Under the pieces are notes generated by a model. It saw only the letters and a list, made by a program, of their open reading frames with translations. It did not search any database and was not told the origin of the DNA. From Bacillota bacterium (GTDB lineage: Bacteria; Bacillota; Clostridia; Peptostreptococcales; Anaerovoracaceae), in contig JAAWDW010000162.1 in assembly GCA_022793975.1 (NCBI GenBank), positions 1 through 38,369 on the forward strand: a stretch of DNA of 38,369 nt, given 5' to 3'. Numbering within the stretch: position 1 is the first letter of the stretch; each line of letters begins with the position of its first letter. A program made the translations under genes and the position numbers. Positions 1-8,492 of the stretch are shown here, one piece after another.

Positions 1-348
1 CCCCGCATATCCGGCAGCTACAGCTTTTGATATTTCGTTATGGTACCATTCTGCAGCGGGTACATCAGTAAAAGTAACTGATGACGTTGCGTTATTGCCA
101 AGTGCGTTGTTTACCATTTTTGTAAATTCCGCACGCGTTACCGGCTTGTCCGGCAGGAATGTACCGTCAGGATATCCGGAAATGATGTTTTTATTTGCGG
201 CATCAAGGATATAATCCTTTGCCCAGTGATTGTTTATGTCGCTGAAACTTGCGGCATAAGATGGGGCCGCCGATACCACAAAACCTGTAAAGACAGATCC
301 CAGTGTAAGAGAGGCAGTCAAAAGACTGCTGATTAAAGCTTTTTTCAT
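1..348 (-). CDS. SLH-domain secreted protein, N-terminal part (C-terminus lies outside window)
   Basis: My reverse-strand translation from ATG at 348: MKKALISSLLTASLTLGSVFTGFVVSAAPSYAASFSDINNHWAKDYILDAANKNIISGYPDGTFLPDKPVTRAEFTKMV...; signal peptide plus SLH motif; open through the window edge (absent from the ORF track because it is truncated). RBS-like gggaaggg upstream. Confidence 0.88.
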   Translation of the reverse strand, partial: MKKALISSLLTASLTLGSVFTGFVVSAAPSYAASFSDINNHWAKDYILDAANKNIISGYPDGTFLPDKPVTRAEFTKMVNNALGNNATSSVTFTDVPAAEWYHNEISKAVAAGYAG

Positions 349-606
349 TTTCCCTTCCCTTTCTTTTTCTTTCTATTAAAAATCCCGCTTTAATTTTAAA
401 AATTATTATTTTTTTAAGGTACAAAATTTTGATACTATACCAAAATAAATATACCACGAAACAGTATCAACGGCAAGCCGCCTTTACTATATGTTTACAT
501 ATTGTAATTGTTAAGACGCGCAATTGTAACCAAAAGTTTCAAAAAAATCTTGTAGAATGTAAAAATTTATGAGAAGCGGTGAAAATCAAATGTAATATTA
601 GTGTAA

Positions 607-634
607 TGGACTTACAGGCTGAGTTTGGTATAAT
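607..634 (+). promoter_or_regulatory. Putative sigma-A promoter (TGGACT-16 nt-TATAAT) for the 678 SLH gene
   Basis: -35-like TGGACT 607-612 and -10 TATAAT 629-634, 43 nt upstream of start codon. Confidence 0.5.
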
Positions 635-677
635 GAGATGAGGAATATTTGGAATTTTTAATGAAAGGGACCAAGAG

Positions 678-1295
678 ATGAAAAGAAAGATAATAAGCAT
701 TTTATTTGTACTGGTATTTGTAATTACGGGCAGTACGGCGGTATTTGCGGCTGAAGGTGAAATCGATTATTCTCAGTGGGATTCACAGGCGTCATATCCA
801 AGCGATGTTGTAAATACTCCGCTTTTTCCGGCGGTAAAATTCCTTACAGACAGAAAAATAATTAATGGGTATGATGACGGACTTTTTCACGGGGATAAAA
901 ACATTACACGGGCGGAATTTACAAAGATGATGGTTATTGCGACTAACAATCAGAATGGGATGAATCAGCGTCCGGACGCCGGATTTACCGATTTGGAAAA
1001 TTGCTGGGCCAAGGATTACATAAATACGGCGGTTTCACTTAAACTTATAAACGGAATGGGCGACGGTACATTTGCGCCGAACGGTGATGTTACATACGCG
1101 CAAGTAATTGCTATTATCGTACGTTCCAAAGGTGTAACGGATGCGGAAATGGGCGCTTACGGACAGTGGCCTGATAACTACGCAAAGTATGCAACAATGT
1201 ACAATATGACGGGAGATATATTAATTTCCGACTGGGATGCACCTGCGCCGAGAGGTGATGTGGCAAAGATTCTTTACAGAAACCTGCCTAAGTAA
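678..1295 (+). CDS. SLH-domain secreted protein (205 aa)
   Basis: Signal peptide followed by SLH motifs (NGYDDGLFHGDKNITRAEFTKMMV; FTDLENCWAKDYINTAVSLKLINGMGDGTFAPNGDVTYAQ). Confidence 0.88.
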   Translation: MKRKIISILFVLVFVITGSTAVFAAEGEIDYSQWDSQASYPSDVVNTPLFPAVKFLTDRKIINGYDDGLFHGDKNITRAEFTKMMVIATNNQNGMNQRPDAGFTDLENCWAKDYINTAVSLKLINGMGDGTFAPNGDVTYAQVIAIIVRSKGVTDAEMGAYGQWPDNYAKYATMYNMTGDILISDWDAPAPRGDVAKILYRNLPK

Positions 1296-1346
1296 ACAGG
1301 GTTTAGAGATGAAGTTATATAAGGAAAAGGAATAGGGGGAACAAAA

Positions 1347-2789
1347 ATGAAAAAGAAATTTATAAAAGTTGCGGCAGCCGCAATGTGTTTTGCAATGACA
1401 GCTTCGAGTATGGCGTTTGCGGCGGAGCTGCCGCGTGATGTGGAAGACAGCAGTATCGGAGGTTTTTCGAAAGCAATATCCGAACTTATGGATGCGGGTA
1501 TTGTTACAGGAGATGAAACAGGTCTTTTCCATCCTGCTAAAAATCTCAACCGTGCGGAGCTCTGCATTATGATAGTAAAAGCGATAGACCCGAAATTTGC
1601 CGATCTTACGGGCACGGTGACGATCGATGTTCCGGACAGTGGATTTACTGATATGAAAGGTTACGGATGGGCCAAGGCGCATATAAATTATGCGGCAAAT
1701 AACGATATCGCCAAAGGCTATACGGACGGCACATTCAAACCGGGAAACAACGTGACTATGGCCGAACTTGCGACATTTGCAGTAAGAGCATGCGGATATA
1801 CAGATAGCGATCTTACGGGCAGCTGGCCGCAGAATTATATATCAAAAGCAGAAGAACTCGGACTTTTTAATGGACTGGGCATAGTGGATACGGAAGGAAA
1901 TCTGATGACAGCATCGGCAATGCAGAAATTCGCAGCGCCGAAAGATATGGCGGCATATTTAATTTACAATGCGCTTCCTGCTATAAAGAAAGCAAATATT
2001 GAAAAAGATCAGCCGCAGGGAACAGATAAGGACACAACATCCAATATTCCGAACTTTGGCTCGTTTACATTTGCAAGCGGTTCGTTCAACTCGGACATTA
2101 ATACATATAACGGTATAGCGCTGGCAAAAGATGTGACGGTATTCGTATACGGCGATAAGAAAGATTACAAACGGGATATGACATTTGAAGATAACAGAAG
2201 CGCTTACAGAGAAACAACGGTATATAAGTACAAGAGCGTAAGTACTCCTGCATTTTATAAAATGTCCGGCGGCAAAATTACAGAAATGGTAGTGCCTGCA
2301 GATGTAGGATTCAGCGGAAAAATTTATTGCGTTATAAATTCGGCACAGAGCCGTGTGCTCAATTACGCAGGAGAGTCTGTGACAGGCATTGAGACTATTA
2401 CTGCGGGACGTGAAATTACGTGGTTTGCGGAAAAGGCGCTGACAGAATTCCCTGCAAAATCCGAATATATGACCGGCGAAATATATGAACTCTATGCGAG
2501 AGACGGTGAAATCAGAAGCATAGCAAAGGTTGGAGACGCGGACATAAAAGGTAAAGTATTTAAAGAATTTACAAACGGAATGACGGAAGTTGCGGATAAG
2601 AACGACGGTCTTATAAAGGTGGATTCGGATTGGTATTCGGTTAAGGACAATGCCGCTGTATATGTACTTGAAGATAATGAGTACAGTACGGGAAGTCTTT
2701 CGAGCATCAGAAAAGGCGATAAAGTAAGGCTTTATGATATTTCCGATGATGATGAATCTTCTGTTGACATCGTGGTCGTTAACAAGTAA
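1347..2789 (+). CDS. SLH-domain protein with C-terminal module related to the major S-layer protein (480 aa)
   Basis: Signal peptide, SLH motifs (KGYTDGTFKPGNNVTMAELATFAVRA), C-terminus LSSIRKGDKVRLYDISDDDESSVDIVVVNK resembles the end of gene A. Confidence 0.88.
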   Translation: MKKKFIKVAAAAMCFAMTASSMAFAAELPRDVEDSSIGGFSKAISELMDAGIVTGDETGLFHPAKNLNRAELCIMIVKAIDPKFADLTGTVTIDVPDSGFTDMKGYGWAKAHINYAANNDIAKGYTDGTFKPGNNVTMAELATFAVRACGYTDSDLTGSWPQNYISKAEELGLFNGLGIVDTEGNLMTASAMQKFAAPKDMAAYLIYNALPAIKKANIEKDQPQGTDKDTTSNIPNFGSFTFASGSFNSDINTYNGIALAKDVTVFVYGDKKDYKRDMTFEDNRSAYRETTVYKYKSVSTPAFYKMSGGKITEMVVPADVGFSGKIYCVINSAQSRVLNYAGESVTGIETITAGREITWFAEKALTEFPAKSEYMTGEIYELYARDGEIRSIAKVGDADIKGKVFKEFTNGMTEVADKNDGLIKVDSDWYSVKDNAAVYVLEDNEYSTGSLSSIRKGDKVRLYDISDDDESSVDIVVVNK

Positions 2790-2813
2790 AATCGAATAAG
2801 AACAGTAAATGTG

Positions 2814-2840
2814 GGACTGCCAAGGCAGTCCTGTTTAATT
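2814..2840 (+). terminator. Putative intrinsic terminator after the 1347-2789 SLH gene
   Basis: GGACTGC-CAAG-GCAGTCC hairpin followed by TGTTTAATT. Confidence 0.5.
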
Positions 2841-2849
2841 AGAGGTAAT

Positions 2850-3854
2850 ATGTACGAGCAGTTTTTTATAATTTTTGCGCTTGTTATTTTGGGCTTTTTT
2901 CTCGGGCGCAGGGAAATAATGGATGAAAGCACAAACGCGGGCATAAACAAGATGATAATGCGTTTTATCGTGCCTTGTATGTTCGTATATAAAATAGGAA
3001 GTCTTGAAATGACCGGGGAAACCATGCGCGAATTTTTTCTCACGGTGGCAGTATTTACGGTTATTTTGTTTGCAGGCGGATTGTATGCGCATATTTACGG
3101 TAAAATCCGAAAATTTCCTCGTGAGAATGCAAACGTTGCGGAGTTTTGTATGGTGCTTCCGAATAATGCTTTTATGGGATTTCCTGTTGCCAGTACATTT
3201 TTCGGGGAATTTGGTTTGCTGATGATGGCTGCCACGAATGCGGCAATGAATATATATATGTTTTCGTACGGTGTTATTCTGATGGACAGGGAGTCCGGCT
3301 TGAATGCTGAGGGCGGCGGCACTGATGAGAGCGACAAAACAGAGGGCGGCGGTAAAAAAGGCGGACAACATTCGCTTTTTGAGCACACAGTGCGTATTAT
3401 AAAGCATCTTATGAATCCGATGATGGCTTCACTTGTTGTTGCGCTTCTCATATGCGGGCTTGGTATAAGACTTCCGAGTGCTGTAAACGAACTCCTAGGA
3501 CAAATAAGCGGACTTTGTACGCCTTTGGCGATGCTATATGTAGGGTCAACGCTTTCAAGGGGTAGGTTGCTTGAAGTACTTAAAAGCAGTGTGGTAATAG
3601 AGTCAGGTCTGAACAAGATAATTATAATGCCTCTTATGGCATGGCTTATTGTTGCGTTCCTTCCGCTTACGCCGATAGCAAAAGCTATGTGCGTACTTGC
3701 AGCTTCGATGCCGACTGCAGCTATGACATCAATGCTGGCGGGTGATTACCGTCAGGATGTGAAGCTTGCGGGAATGATACTTCTTGTGTCGACAGCGCTT
3801 TCCGCAGCTTCGATGCTCGGATTTATACAGCTTATAAATATCTACATTATATAA
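2850..3854 (+). CDS. AEC (auxin efflux carrier) family transporter
   Basis: Hydrophobic AEC-like protein; RBS agaggtaat precedes ATG 2850; the listed ORF start (GTG 2811) lies in a terminator-like hairpin, so ATG 2850 is preferred. Confidence 0.8.
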   Translation: MYEQFFIIFALVILGFFLGRREIMDESTNAGINKMIMRFIVPCMFVYKIGSLEMTGETMREFFLTVAVFTVILFAGGLYAHIYGKIRKFPRENANVAEFCMVLPNNAFMGFPVASTFFGEFGLLMMAATNAAMNIYMFSYGVILMDRESGLNAEGGGTDESDKTEGGGKKGGQHSLFEHTVRIIKHLMNPMMASLVVALLICGLGIRLPSAVNELLGQISGLCTPLAMLYVGSTLSRGRLLEVLKSSVVIESGLNKIIIMPLMAWLIVAFLPLTPIAKAMCVLAASMPTAAMTSMLAGDYRQDVKLAGMILLVSTALSAASMLGFIQLINIYII

Positions 3855-3869
3855 TACAGAGGACTGGTT

Positions 3870-5462
3870 ATGGATGAAGCAAAAAGAACGCTTGAAAGAG
3901 TAAAAAATTTTCATTATATATTGATACTTGAAGGTATGGCAGTTGGAGTTTTTTCCGGTATCGTCATAGTGCTTTTCAGACTTGCAATAAGTAAAGCCGA
4001 GGAATATATGTCGCTTCTTCGCGGATTTGCAGTTCACCGCGCGTTTATGGCGGTAGCACTGTTTTTTATAATTTTTGCGCTTGCTATGCTATGTGCTTTT
4101 CTCGTAAAAAAGGAAGGAATGATATCGGGCTCTGGTATTCCGCAGGTAAAAGGAGAGCTTACCGACCGTATTGAAACAAAGTGGTACAAAGTACTTGCTT
4201 TTAAATTTATCGGTGCGACAGCAGCAATAGGCGCGGGACTGTCTCTCGGAAGAGAGGGTCCGAGTGTACAGCTCGGCGCAATGGTGGGGAAAGGATTTTC
4301 GCGTATAACTAAAAAGCTGCATACGGAAGAAAAACTGCTTATGACCTGCGGTGCCGGTGCAGGGCTTGCGGCAGCATTTAATGCACCGCTTGCGGGAGTT
4401 GTTTTTTCACTTGAGGAACTTCATAAAAATTTTTCGGAAGAAGTGCTGCTTTCCACTATGGCGGCAGCTATAACGTCGGATTTTGTTTCGAGATATGTTT
4501 TTGGACTTGCACCGGTATTTTCGATAGAAACTCCGGAAATGCTGCCGCTGAAGTACTACTGGATTGTAATTGTGCTCGGTGTTTTTCTCGGAGCGCTCGG
4601 TGTTTTTTACAATGCATCGGTGAAGAAATCACAGAATATGTACGGACATATAAAAGATCCGTTTGTGAGAATTGTCATACCGTTTATTTTTGCAGCTGTA
4701 TTTTCTGTTATTTATCCGGGCGTACTCGGCGGAGGAAGCTCACTTGTGGAAGAAATTGCGGGTGGCGGCTTTGTTCTTAAGGGATTGCTGCTTCTTCTTT
4801 TGGTTAAGTATATTTATTCTATGCTCAGTTTCGGAAGCGGAGCGCCGGGTGGCATTTTTCTGCCGCTGCTCGTACTCGGCTCTGTAATCGGCGCTTCATT
4901 TTTTGAGATAGGTGCTCCGATTTTCGGCATAGATGAAGGATATCTTGCAAATTTTGTGATGTTCGGTATGGCAGGATATTTTGCGGCAATAGTAAGGGCC
5001 CCTATAACCGGAGTTATATTGATATCGGAGATGACCGGAAGCTTTTCTCATCTTCTTACCTTATCAATCGCATCTCTTGTTGCGTATGTAACAGCGGATA
5101 TTTTGGGAGGCAAACCGATTTACAATCAGCTTCTTGAACGTATTTTGTCAAACCGCGTAATAGAGGAAGGACGTGCTTCGGAATCTCGCAGCAGAAAACA
5201 CGGAGGCAAAAGTGCTGTAAGAAAAGTGCTTGTGGAAACGTCGGTATATTTCGGCGCAGCTTCCGATGGAATGAGAGTTTCTGAACTTTGCTTGCCGAAG
5301 GGCACACTGATAGTAAGTCTGACAAGAGACGGCGAAGAAATTGTACCACATGGTGAATCAGTGATAAAAGGCGGGGACCGTCTCGTAGTGCTGTGCGACA
5401 GTGACGAAACTGCGGCTGTCGATAATATTTTAGATGAAAAGTGCAGAAGAATTGAAATATAA
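3870..5462 (+). CDS. ClC-type chloride channel/antiporter with C-terminal TrkA-C-like domain
   Basis: Motifs GSGIPQVKG, GREGPSVQLGA, AAAFNAPLAGVVF, GAPGGIFLPLLVLG; C-terminal RCK/TrkA-C-like tail. Confidence 0.9.
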   Translation: MDEAKRTLERVKNFHYILILEGMAVGVFSGIVIVLFRLAISKAEEYMSLLRGFAVHRAFMAVALFFIIFALAMLCAFLVKKEGMISGSGIPQVKGELTDRIETKWYKVLAFKFIGATAAIGAGLSLGREGPSVQLGAMVGKGFSRITKKLHTEEKLLMTCGAGAGLAAAFNAPLAGVVFSLEELHKNFSEEVLLSTMAAAITSDFVSRYVFGLAPVFSIETPEMLPLKYYWIVIVLGVFLGALGVFYNASVKKSQNMYGHIKDPFVRIVIPFIFAAVFSVIYPGVLGGGSSLVEEIAGGGFVLKGLLLLLLVKYIYSMLSFGSGAPGGIFLPLLVLGSVIGASFFEIGAPIFGIDEGYLANFVMFGMAGYFAAIVRAPITGVILISEMTGSFSHLLTLSIASLVAYVTADILGGKPIYNQLLERILSNRVIEEGRASESRSRKHGGKSAVRKVLVETSVYFGAASDGMRVSELCLPKGTLIVSLTRDGEEIVPHGESVIKGGDRLVVLCDSDETAAVDNILDEKCRRIEI

Positions 5463-5612
5463 TTATCTTTATAGTGGGTGTGTTTTTGGCGGTAACAGAA
5501 ATAATAATGATTTATATAATGTAGATAGAAAAAGAAATTCGATTAAAGCAATTTGGTTAGATAGAATAAATGTACTTAAAGTTCACCATTATTAAAATGA
5601 TACAAAAATATT

Positions 5613-5641
5613 TGTCGAAAACAGAAATAAAATATGTCGAA
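5613..5641 (+). promoter_or_regulatory. Tandem Spo0A-box-like motifs (TGTCGAA x2)
   Basis: TGTCGAA at 5613-5619 and 5635-5641, same orientation, 22 bp apart, intergenic. Confidence 0.4.
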
Positions 5642-5730
5642 AAAACAATGAATTTTGGTTTTGAAAAACTTTAAAAATTATTGAAAAAAGCGAATAAAAA
5701 AGCTCAATAATGAAACGTTAACTTTTCCGT

Positions 5731-5770
5731 AACACTGCTGTAATGGACATTTCCGCGGCAGTGTTTTATT
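5731..5770 (+). terminator. Putative terminator upstream of the S-layer promoter
   Basis: AACACTGC (5731-5738) ... GCAGTGTT (5758-5765) followed by T-rich TTTATT. Confidence 0.45.
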
Positions 5771-5858
5771 ATACTCATATACCTTGAAAACCGCGAAAAT
5801 ACTGTATTGCAAGACATAACAGATTCTATTACAGTTATATTACATTTGACTCAAAGAA

Positions 5859-5888
5859 TTGACTTGCGTCGGTCGACGAGGGTATAAT
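5859..5888 (+). promoter_or_regulatory. Strong sigma-A-like promoter of S-layer gene A
   Basis: TTGACT (5859-5864) - 18 nt - TATAAT (5883-5888). Confidence 0.75.
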
Positions 5889-5896
5889 CTAAACTG

Positions 5897-6009
5897 ATAG
5901 TATGCGTGGAAGTCTCACCTTCTATACTTACTATTCATAATGTCAAATTATCTTCGGAAGGGGAAGGTAGTTTGCAGGAACAAGTAGGCCCCTTCCAAAG
6001 AAAAATTTA
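5897..6009 (+). promoter_or_regulatory. Structured 5' leader of gene A: a unique 5'-terminal stem-loop plus a stem-loop shared with gene B
   Basis: Stem-loop 1: ATAGTA(5897-5902)/TACTAT(5929-5934) with inner TGGAAG/CTTCTA. Stem-loop 2: GGAAGGGG(5956-5963)/CCCCTTCC(5989-5996), also present in gene B leader. Confidence 0.6.
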
Positions 6010-6023
6010 GGAGGATACTCAAA

Positions 6024-8405
6024 ATGAAAAAAGTACTTTCATTTGTACTGGTATTAACACTGGTACTCGGTAGCTTCTCAATGGTATTCGCTGCACCTGC
6101 TCAGAAGAATCTTTCTGATATAGCAGGCGATGCTAATGAGCAGGCTATCCAGGTAGTAAACGACCTCGGAATTGTTGAAGGTTATACTGACGGAACATTC
6201 AAGTCAGGAAACAACGTAACAAGAGCTGAGTTCGCTGCTATGATTACAAGAGCTCTCGCTATTCCTGAAAGTGCACTTGCTGGTTATACTTCAACTAGCT
6301 TTAAGGATGCAGCAGGATACGGCTGGGCTGTAAAATATCTCGGATTCTGTGAATCAAGAGGTATCATGATCGGAGACGGAAACGGTAATGCAATGCCAGG
6401 AAGAACAGTTACTGTAAATGAAGCAATGACTATGGTACTCAGAGCTGTTGGATACACTAACAATTCATCAGTACTCGTAGGTTCATGGCCTGCAAACTAC
6501 GTTTCACTCGGACAGACACTTGGACTTTATGATGATGTTGCAACAGCAGTAACAATCAACAGAGGTTCGGCTGCACAGGTTATCTACAATGCACTTCCTG
6601 TAGCACTCGTACAGGTTGCTACTGACGGAACTACATCAAAGATCGTTGCAGAAAGAGATGAAGATGACAATCCGATTTACAGAACACTCCTCACTGCAGG
6701 ACTTAACTGCACTCAGGAAAAGGGAGTTATCGACTTCAACGACAATTCTGTAATCGCTCTTGCTGAGTATGTTGGCGCATATGCAAACATATATCGCAAT
6801 TCGGATGATGAAATCGTTGCGGTAGATCCTATCTCAACATTCCTCACTGGTTCGCTTGACGAAGGTGAATTTACAGCTGATGATGTAGACTATAAGTTTG
6901 CAACAGGCAAGGATGCTGTAGATCTTGAAGAGGCAGTTGCAAAGTATACAAATGCTGATTCAGACGGAACTACAACATTAGGCGCTATTACAGACAGCGA
7001 TATCACAATTGCAGTAGATCTTTCCGGAAAGACAATTAAGGAAATCTATTCAGTAGCTGTTTGGACTACAGATAATAAGGCTCTTGCTGATGACGATGTT
7101 CAGGACGAAATCAATGACGACCAGAAGCTCCTCGGTAAGGAATTTGATTTAGATGACGATGATGATATCGACGCTACTTCATACTCACTCCTCGGAGTTA
7201 ACTCGCTCAGTGACATTAAAGAAGACAACGTATTATACGTATATACTCTTGGAAACAAGGACAATGGCAAGATCGTAAAGATTGAAGTTGGTACTGCTAC
7301 TGTTGAAGGTAAGGTAACAAGAAGAGCTGCTGACAAGGATGGTGTTGACGGTTATGTTTACACAATTGACGGCAAGAAGCTTTACCTTGCTAACGAAGAT
7401 GTTGCAGCTCCTGTAGTAGGTGACGAAGGCAAGGCACTTCTCGACTACAATGGCGACATCTATGATTGGGATGTAAATGACAGCAAGTCTGAAAACTACG
7501 CTGTAGTAACAGGCGCAATGAAGGATTATGGCAGAGATAATATGCTCATGCTCCTTGACAAGGAAGGCAATGAAAAGGACTATGTTCTCAAGGATGATGA
7601 TGTAGAAAAGGTTGCTAGCAATGCTGCTGTAGGTGATATCGTTACATTCTCGCTTGATAAGAACGGAAAGATTGATGACCTTGAAATAGCTACAACAAAA
7701 GATGATGTAACAGGTAAGGTTTCTAAGGACGGATCACTTATCGGAAGAACTGTAATTAAGAAGAGCGTTGTTGTATTCGTTCAGGATGATGACGATTATT
7801 CGGTAGGCAAGATTGCAGATATTGATACAGATAAGAGCTTCCAGGCTGGAGACTTAACTGTAGTATACGACGGAAGTGAAGTTGCTGTTATCTTAGTACA
7901 GGACGGCGATACAGGCAACAGTGATGACCAGTATGGTATCATCAAGGTAAATGATATCGCAGGCGAAGATGCTGACGGTGATGATGCTACTCTCTTCGAT
8001 GTAATCGTTGACGGTAAGCTTATGGAAGATGTTGTTACTGAGCTTAACAGCAAGGATGCAGCTGTAACAGGTATGACTGACCAGCTCGTTAAGATCTTTA
8101 TCAACGCTGACGGTGTAATCACTAAGGTAGAAGAACACGGACTTAAAGCAGAAGATAACGAATATGTTGCTGCAAACGATAATATCGTAACAAAGATCAG
8201 CGGAAGAGTTATCACAGTTGCTGCTGATAAGGATGCTGACGGCGAAGCATTCAGAATCGCTGATGACGCAGTTATCTACGTATGGAATACTGATGATGAA
8301 GAATGGCAGGTTAAGACTTCGCTCTCATCACTCAGAAACCTCCACGTATCACTCTATGATACAGATGATGACACAACTGGATTCGATGTTGTAATGGCAT
8401 ACTAA
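6024..8405 (+). CDS. Large acidic SLH-domain protein, probable major S-layer protein (gene A, 793 aa)
   Basis: Signal peptide MKKVLSFVLVLTLVLGSFSMVFAAP, N-terminal SLH motifs (EGYTDGTFKSGNNVTRAEFAAMITRAL), very Asp-rich C-terminal region, strong promoter, long structured leader, RBS AGGAGG, codon usage biased relative to neighbours. Confidence 0.9.
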   Translation: MKKVLSFVLVLTLVLGSFSMVFAAPAQKNLSDIAGDANEQAIQVVNDLGIVEGYTDGTFKSGNNVTRAEFAAMITRALAIPESALAGYTSTSFKDAAGYGWAVKYLGFCESRGIMIGDGNGNAMPGRTVTVNEAMTMVLRAVGYTNNSSVLVGSWPANYVSLGQTLGLYDDVATAVTINRGSAAQVIYNALPVALVQVATDGTTSKIVAERDEDDNPIYRTLLTAGLNCTQEKGVIDFNDNSVIALAEYVGAYANIYRNSDDEIVAVDPISTFLTGSLDEGEFTADDVDYKFATGKDAVDLEEAVAKYTNADSDGTTTLGAITDSDITIAVDLSGKTIKEIYSVAVWTTDNKALADDDVQDEINDDQKLLGKEFDLDDDDDIDATSYSLLGVNSLSDIKEDNVLYVYTLGNKDNGKIVKIEVGTATVEGKVTRRAADKDGVDGYVYTIDGKKLYLANEDVAAPVVGDEGKALLDYNGDIYDWDVNDSKSENYAVVTGAMKDYGRDNMLMLLDKEGNEKDYVLKDDDVEKVASNAAVGDIVTFSLDKNGKIDDLEIATTKDDVTGKVSKDGSLIGRTVIKKSVVVFVQDDDDYSVGKIADIDTDKSFQAGDLTVVYDGSEVAVILVQDGDTGNSDDQYGIIKVNDIAGEDADGDDATLFDVIVDGKLMEDVVTELNSKDAAVTGMTDQLVKIFINADGVITKVEEHGLKAEDNEYVAANDNIVTKISGRVITVAADKDADGEAFRIADDAVIYVWNTDDEEWQVKTSLSSLRNLHVSLYDTDDDTTGFDVVMAY

Positions 8406-8440
8406 TCTGAGACTTGTAAATCATAATATAACAAACAAAA

Positions 8441-8468
8441 GAAGGCGGATTTCCGCCTTCTTTTTATT
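8441..8468. terminator. Intrinsic, probably bidirectional terminator between convergent genes A and B
   Basis: GAAGGCGG-ATTT-CCGCCTTC followed by TTTTTATTT on +, and A-rich upstream giving T-rich tail on -. Confidence 0.8.
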
Positions 8469-8492
8469 TGTCTATACTATTTATAGTACTGA

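Noticed and set aside
203-457. 84-aa minus-strand ORF at the left end
   Set aside because: Different frame from the real SLH N-terminus (ATG at 348); no protein-like features.
2835-3616. Minus-strand ORFs of 190 and 173 aa across the AEC transporter
   Set aside because: Antisense to a clear transporter gene; Cys/His/Lys- or Ser/Pro-rich noise typical of shadow frames.
7796-8215. 139-aa minus-strand ORF inside gene A (and 108-aa plus ORF 9094-9420 inside gene B)
   Set aside because: Ser/Leu/Ile-rich complements of Asp-rich S-layer coding sequence.
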